Below, one piece after another: positions 59,078-64,000 of a stretch of DNA of 64,000 nt. Location: assembly GCA_963816535.1 (NCBI GenBank), contig CAWFKW010000007.1, positions 87,136 to 151,135 on the forward strand, read 5' to 3'. Origin of the DNA: CAWFKW01 sp963816535. GTDB taxonomy: Bacteria; Bacteroidota; Ignavibacteria; Tepidaquicellales; OLB5. Every line of letters begins with the position of its first letter. The first letter of the stretch is position 1. The notes below the pieces were generated by a model. It was given only the letters and a program-made list of their open reading frames with translations, did no database searches and was not told the DNA's origin. The position numbers and the translations under genes are program-made.

Positions 59078-60624
59078 ATGAAGGCATTTAAGAACGAACC
59101 GCTGACCGATTTTTCGAATAGAAGAACGCTGCGAAATTTAAACTGGCTTTGGATAAAGTGCAGTCAGAATTAAACAGAGAATATCCTGTCATAATCGGCG
59201 GCGAGAGAAAATATTTACAGAAGATAAAATAAATTCTCTTAACCCGTCTAACATAAACGAGACTGTTGGAAAGGTTTCAAAAGCGACCCCTGAAATGGCA
59301 GAGAGGGCCGTCCTTACGGCTAATGAAATTTTTGAATCATGGAAAAGGGTTTCGGAAAAAAAGAGAGCAAATTTTCTTTTGAAAGCGGCGAAACTGATGA
59401 GGAAAAGAAAGTTTGAATTTGCGGCATGGATGGTTTATGAAGTCGGCAAGAATTGGGCAGAAGCGGACGGCGACGTTGCAGAGGCTATCGACTTCATGGA
59501 ATTTTACGCAAGGGAAGCTCTAAGATATTCCAAAGGCCGCAAACTGGTTAAGGTAAAGGGCGAGGATAACTACCAGGAATATATACCGCTCGGCGTCGGC
59601 ATAGTTATTCCTCCGTGGAACTTCCCGCTGGCTATTATGTGGTATGGCTCCAGCTTCATTTGTAAGCGGAAACACAGTTGTACTTAAGCCCTCCAGCGAT
59701 TCTCCTGTAATTGCCTATAAATTCATGGAACTTCTTGAAGAGATCGGTCTTCCCGCCGGCGTTGTGAATTTCCTGCCGGGCTCGGGCGGACTTATCGGCG
59801 ACATATTAACTGAGCACCCGCTAACAAGATACGTATCGTTCACAGGCTCAAAAGAAGTTGGATTAAGATAACAAGCTTAGGCAAAATACAGGCCCGGACA
59901 GAAATGGATTAAACGCGTTGTTGCCGAAATGGGAGGGAAAAGTTATAGTAATTAATAATGAACTAAAGTCGATTGAGGAAGCTGCCTCAGGCGTTATCGC
60001 ATCCGCATTTGGATTCCAGGGGCAAAAATGCTCAGCGTGTTCAAGGGTAATAGTCTCGGAGAAAATATATGATAATTTCTTAGACCTGCTTGTGGATAAG
60101 GCGTCATCGCTGAAGATCGGGGAAACAAAAGACAATCCGAACATGGGGCCCGTTGTAAACGCCCGCGCCCGGGAGAGCATTTTGAACTACGTCAGAAAAG
60201 CGGTTGAAGAAGGCGGACAAGTTGTTTTTGGAGGCAAAAATCAGAAGGGAACGGGTATTATATCAAGCCGACGATCATCGCCGACGTGAAACCAATGGAT
60301 ACAATATCACAGCAGGAAATCTTCGGGCCGGTTCTTGCCGTCATTAAGGCTAACGATTTTGAAGAAGGTTTGCAGATAGCCAACAACACTGAATACGGAC
60401 TAACAGGTTCGGCATATTCAAAGAACAAAAAGAAACTGAAGAAAGCGGCAAAGGAGTTCTTTGTCGGGAACCTGTACCTTAACCGAAAATGCACAGGGCG
60501 ACTGTTTGCGGTCCAGCCTTTTGGCGGGTTCAATATGAGCGGCACGTGTTCAAAGGCGGGCGGGTTCGATTACCTGCTCCTCTTCATGCAAACAAAAGTG
60601 GTTGCAGAGAAAATATACAAATAA
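59078..60624 (+). pseudogene. rocA: 1-pyrroline-5-carboxylate dehydrogenase, frameshifted
   Basis: Encodes the enzyme oxidising glutamate-gamma-semialdehyde to glutamate in proline/arginine catabolism, but the frame is broken about seven times (near 59135, 59205, 59643, 59868, 59892, 59938, 60248). The joined pieces read in order: MKAFKNEPLTDF, LALDKVQSELNREYPVIIGG, VSKATPEMAERAVLTANEIF, PLGVGIVIPPWNFPLAIM, FVSGNTVVLKPSSDSPVI, RYVSFTGSKEVGLR, FGFQGQKCSACSRVIVSE (catalytic Cys), DTISQQEIFGPVLAVIKA, and QPFGGFNMSGTCSKAGGFDY. Every segment keeps family residues, so the breaks are recent or are sequence errors; I favour errors. Confidence 0.88.
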
Positions 60625-60659
60625 TTGCCGGACTGCATTAGCTGCCGGATGATACAGTG

Positions 60660-61869
60660 ATGGATAAAGATTACGATGTTGTTATAGGAGGAGCCGCTGG
60701 GATGAGTGGGCCTTGCTACAGGATTTATGATCCTTCAAAAAAGGCCAAAGACACGCCTGCTGATACTGGATAAAGAAAACGGAGTGGCACGGCACCAGAC
60801 GGGCCATAACAGCGGAGTAATTCATTCGGGAATTTATTATAAACCAGGAAGCCTGAAAGCAAAAAATTGCATAACGGGCTATAAACGGCTCATAGAGTTC
60901 TGCAAAAAGAAAATGTGCCGTTTGAAATATGCGGCAAAGTTATTGTTGCAACGTCGGAAAGGAATTCGCGGGGCTTGACGCGCTCTACGAAAAAGGAATC
61001 GCTAACGGACTGGACAGGATAAGAAAGATCGGAAAAGAAGAACTGAAAGAAATTGAACCGTACGCAAACGGTATGAGGGCGATACACGTGCCCTATACAG
61101 GTATTGTTGATTACAAAGTTGTGAGCGGAAAGTTAGCTTCATTGATAACAGCCGCTGGGGGCGAATTGAAATTTGATGAAAAGATAAGGAAGATCAGGAC
61201 GTCATCGGCAGGAATCTGCATCGAAACCTACGGAAGTTCTTTTTCGGCAAAAAATTTTATTAATTGCTGCGGACTTCAGTCTGATGAGGTGGCAAAAATC
61301 AGGCGGGAGACAGTCTCGGCACGCGAATAATCCCGTTCAGAGGAGAGTATTACACTATCAGGAAAGAAAAAAGATACCTCCTTAAGAATCTCATTTACCC
61401 GGTTCCGGATCCTGCATTCCCGTTCCTTGGCGTTCATTTTACGAGAATGCTGGACGGAGAAGCTGAAGCGGGCCCTAACGCCGTTCTGGCTTTCAAAAAA
61501 GAGGGCTATTCGAAAACGAGCTTTAGTATCGGCGATACATATAAAACGTTCACATGGGGCGGGTTTTACAGAATCGCGGGAAAATATATGAGCACGGGGC
61601 TTGGCGAATTCTACCGCTCGTTCAGGAAAAAAGCTTTTGTAAAAGCGCTGCAAAGACTTATGCCTGAGATAACCGCGGAAGACCTTATACCCGGCGGTTC
61701 CGGAGTGAGGGCGCAGGCAATTGATAATAACGGCAGGGCGGTTGATAATTTCATAATCAGCGAAAAGGGAAACATCGTAAACGTGCTTAACGCGCCTTCG
61801 CCTGCGGCAACTTCATCGCTTTCGATCGGAGATACAATTTCAGAAAAAATAATTAACAGGCTTAATTAG
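60660..61869 (+). pseudogene. lhgO: L-2-hydroxyglutarate oxidase/dehydrogenase, frameshifted
   Basis: FAD-dependent oxidase/dehydrogenase that removes L-2-hydroxyglutarate, returning 2-oxoglutarate. Pieces in different frames: MDKDYDVV, GLATGFMILQKRPKTRLLIL, GVARHQTGHNSGVIHSGIYY, AGLDALYEKGIANGLDRIRK, AIHVPYTGIVDYKVVSGKLA, then DSLGTRIIPFRGEYYTIRKE and PVPDPAFPFLGVHFTRMLDG, and the C-terminal GGSGVRAQAIDNNGRAVDNF. Frame changes lie near 60690, 60915, 60960 and 61305. The N-terminal GxGxxG is disturbed by the first indel. It starts at ATG 60660, 36 bp after rocA. Confidence 0.87.
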
Positions 61870-61900
61870 CCGGTTTTCTTTAAATTTAATAATCTAAAAG

Positions 61901-62583
61901 ATGAGCATCAAATGGTTAGCCAGCATAACTTTAATTTCGCTTCTTATCATCTACGGATGCGGAAAAAAATCAGGACAGGAAACTACTAAGACCGATGAAA
62001 ACAAGCAGAACACTCAGCAGACCGAGAAAGTAAACCAGGATTCCATCAATAAGCAGCAGGAAGCGGATAAACAGCAGAAAATAAAAGAAGCGATGGAAGA
62101 AGAAAGAATTGTCAACGACACTCTGGGCCAATGGGCAACAAGCGCTGATGTAAGCTCTACTTACGGCGACAAGAAAGCGACCGATAAAACAAACGGCCCA
62201 TACACAAAATTCCAGCTTCTGGGAAAGCCGGATGTTGAGCGCTATGCAGACGATTCAAGAGCATGGGCGCCGAAGGAAGCCGATAAGGGAATAGAATGGG
62301 TGCAGGTTGGGTTTGATAAACCGGTAAATGCAACTGAAGTAAGAGTCAGGAAAATATTCAGCCGGGCGCTATCATCAAGATAGAGCTTATCGATACCGAC
62401 GGGAAAAGCCATACTGTTTGGGAAGGGCCTGATAAAACAAAGTACGAACCGGAAAAAATTCAGTATCTTATCGCCAAATTTGATAAGACCGCATATAAAA
62501 CCAAGAGCGTGAAAATCACGCTGGCAACAAATGCAGTTCCGGGATGGAACGAAATTGACGCGGTTCAGCTTGTGGGGCAATGA
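61901..62583 (+). pseudogene. Putative lipoprotein with C-terminal beta-domain, frameshifted
   Basis: The first part reads MSIKWLASITLISLLIIYGC with a lipobox-like IYGC, then a Gln/Lys/Thr-rich linker and a folded domain starting WATSADVSSTYGDKKATDKT. After a frame change near 62352 the sequence continues ENIQPGAIIKIELIDTDGKS, KSVKITLATNAVPGWNEIDA and VQLVG, ending at TGA 62581-62583. The second half resembles discoidin/galactose-binding-like (F5/8-type) domains, a tentative view. The frameshift is one of a series in this region. Confidence 0.65.
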
Positions 62584-62585
62584 GC

Positions 62586-62823
62586 ATGAAAAGGATCCCG
62601 GCATATATATTGGCCCTAATAACTTTACTTGCTGTATTAAACTGCGGAAGGATCAGAAGAAAAGGTAAAGCAAAAGGTGGACGAGAAGATCGATAAAAAG
62701 ATCGATGAAACTATGAAGAAAATTGACACGAATTTCAGCAAGCAGCAGCTGGATTCATTAAAACAATTAATGGATTCGTTAAACACTGATAAAGACAGCA
62801 AGAGGTCGAAAAAAGTAAAATGA
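62586..62823 (+). pseudogene. Small lipoprotein with coiled-coil, frameshifted
   Basis: It starts MKRIPAYILALITLLAVLNC with a lipobox-like VLNC, so the mature protein would be lipid-anchored. After a frame change near 62655 the other frame reads KVKQKVDEKIDKKIDETMKK and IDTNFSKQQLDSLKQLMDSL, a heptad-like helix. Its TGA overlaps the next gene's ATG (ATGA). I know no family for it. Confidence 0.55.
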
Positions 62824-63096
62824 AACGCGGATTAATATATTCCTCGTTATTCGCGATCGCCTTTAGTTCGATCGTCGGCTGCGGACTATTTGGCAGGAAA
62901 TCAGCCGGTCAAAAATCCGAACAGGAAATGATGCAGGAACAGAAGGATCTAAAAAGAAAAGTCGATAAAGCGGGCGGAATATCAAAAAGTTCTTGATTCA
63001 TCAACCAGGGACATGATGAGGCAAATAGATTCTTTGAAACATCATTCAGACTCGGTTGAAAAATCAATTGAAAATCGTATTAATAAAAATCAATAA
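62820..63096 (+). pseudogene. Small lipoprotein with charged helix, frameshifted
   Basis: The frame begins MKRGLIYSSLFAIAFSSIVG followed by CGLFGRKSAGQ, so Cys21 in the SIVGC box is a good lipidation site. After a frame change near 62985 the sequence continues QKVLDSSTRDMMRQIDSLKH and HSDSVEKSIENRINKNQ, ending at TAA 63094-63096. It is the third lipoprotein in a row; all three share the short signal, Cys and charged helix layout. Confidence 0.55.
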
Positions 63097-63120
63097 AAAA
63101 CTAATATCAGGGAAGTAAAA

Positions 63121-64000
63121 TGAAAATTCACGAATACCAGGCCAAGAAATATTGAAGAAGTTTAATGTACCTGTGCAAAACGGTATACCTATAAAAGATC
63201 TTTCTGAATTTGAGGGCGCTATCGCACAGCTGCAGTCGCAGGGAATAAACCAATATGTGGTTAAGTCGCAAATCCATGCAGGCGGCAGAGGGAAAGGAAA
63301 TATTTATAATCCGGCAAACCGCGGAGAATTGATTTTAGAAGGCGGGGTTAAATTCACAACCGACGTGAACAAAGCCAGGGAATACGCTCAAAAGATGCTT
63401 GGAAATCTGCTTGTAACCCACCAGACAGGCGCCGAAGGCAAAATAGTAAAAACGCTTTTCATAACAGAGGGCCTCGATTACAACAAAGAGCTGTACCTGG
63501 GAATTCTTCTCGACAGAACGCTCGGGAAAAATGTTATTATGGCGTCAACCGAAGGCGGCGTGGAAATTGAGAAAGTAGCAGCTGAGACGCCTGAGAAGAT
63601 AATTAAGGAATGGATCGACCCGAATATTGGGTTCCAGACGTTCCAGGCAAGAAGGCTTGCTTTCGGACTTGGCATGGAAGGCGAAGTATTTAAGAATTTT
63701 GTCAGCTTCATAAAAATTCTTTATAAGGCATATGACAATACCGACGCATCGCTTGTGGAAATAAATCCGCTTGTCATAACAAACGATAACAAAGTCATTG
63801 CGCTTGACGCAAAGATCACGCTGGACGACAATGCAATATTCAGACATAAAGATTATACGGAGCTGAGGGACCTGAACGAAGAGAACCCGCTTGAAGTGGA
63901 AGCTTCAAAATACAACCTGAACTACATTAAACTGGACGGTAACGTTGGGTGTATGGTTAACGGCGCGGGTTTGGCAATGGCGACGATGGATATTATAAAG
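63121..64000 (+). CDS. sucC: Succinyl-CoA synthetase beta subunit (partial, one early frameshift)
   Basis: Beta subunit of ADP-forming succinate-CoA ligase of the TCA cycle. MKIHEYQAKK is followed by a frame change near 63150, then KKFNVPVQNGIPIKDLSEFE, YVVKSQIHAGGRGKGNIYNP, KIVKTLFITEGLDYNKELYL, MASTEGGVEIEKVAAETPEK, LVEINPLVITNDNKVIALDA and LDGNVGCMVNGAGLAMATMD up to the window edge. VKSQIHAGGRGKG is the ATP-grasp nucleotide-binding part. The frame is intact after the single early indel, which probably reflects sequence error in a gene that is normally essential for the cycle. Confidence 0.9.

Overview
The window looks like a chromosome segment from a member of the Ignavibacteria (Bacteroidota/FCB group). 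The main reason is the set of exported proteins ending in a type IX secretion (T9SS) sorting domain with the 'NYPNPFNPST' signature. Others are the Bacteroidota-type AURKAIP1/COX24 mini-protein, the many gene-rich minus-strand runs, and hairpin-rich spacer repeats (CCCCTCC..GGAGGGG, GATTCCCG..CGGGAAT) of the kind common in this group. Taxonomy is an inference from protein style; no rRNA or tRNA gene was found.

Layout. 0-11 kb: a two-gene osmoprotectant-class ABC importer (left edge, partial) lies divergent to the ergothioneine gene egtB, and egtD follows 5 kb later. Between them are a RelE-type toxin-antitoxin pair, a HAD phosphatase, a T9SS propeller protein and the first of three paralogues of an unnamed helical family ('FVxSPxFNK' family). 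11-27 kb: an outer-membrane barrel protein, paralogue 2, a NUDIX/DUF1622/YjbQ/mini-membrane-protein operon, tandem secreted paralogues, acetyl-CoA synthetase, exported proteins, a second T9SS propeller and paralogue 3. 27-34 kb: a BatA-like protein, TPR lipoprotein-SppA operon, HU, an mS38-like mini-protein, a four-helix-bundle (23S rRNA intervening-sequence type) gene inside inverted repeats, and guaB. 34-39.5 kb: an AT-rich island with a PHP-domain/SMC-like ATPase plus a small membrane protein (probable defence module), a DUF559 nuclease-fold protein and an exported protein. 40-57.5 kb: housekeeping (CDF transporter, cydAB, secA, redoxin, Ogt), two tandem SBBP-propeller T9SS proteins, a GH3 enzyme and a HisKA_2 sensor kinase. 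57.8-64 kb: a serine hydrolase, then rocA, lhgO, three lipoprotein genes and sucC. Every one of these last six loci carries frameshifts although its residues are well conserved, so a local sequence-quality problem is the likeliest explanation.

The most unusual signal is in the spacers. Each of the three 'FVxSPxFNK' paralogues has, about 160-180 bp before its start codon, a roughly 110-bp element made of two inverted repeats arranged in interleaved order (X-Y-X'-Y'). The repeat sequences differ completely among the three copies, but the order, overall span and distance to the gene are kept. This is the pattern expected of a conserved pseudoknot-like RNA or paired-site DNA element. Each copy also lies between the paralogue and a divergently transcribed exported or outer-membrane protein. 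Other structured spacers are the hairpin and 17-bp inverted repeats around the four-helix-bundle gene, a repeated 29-nt leader plus terminator upstream of both the PHP-ATPase and an exported protein, and a nested hairpin upstream of an orphan ORF at 41.8 kb.
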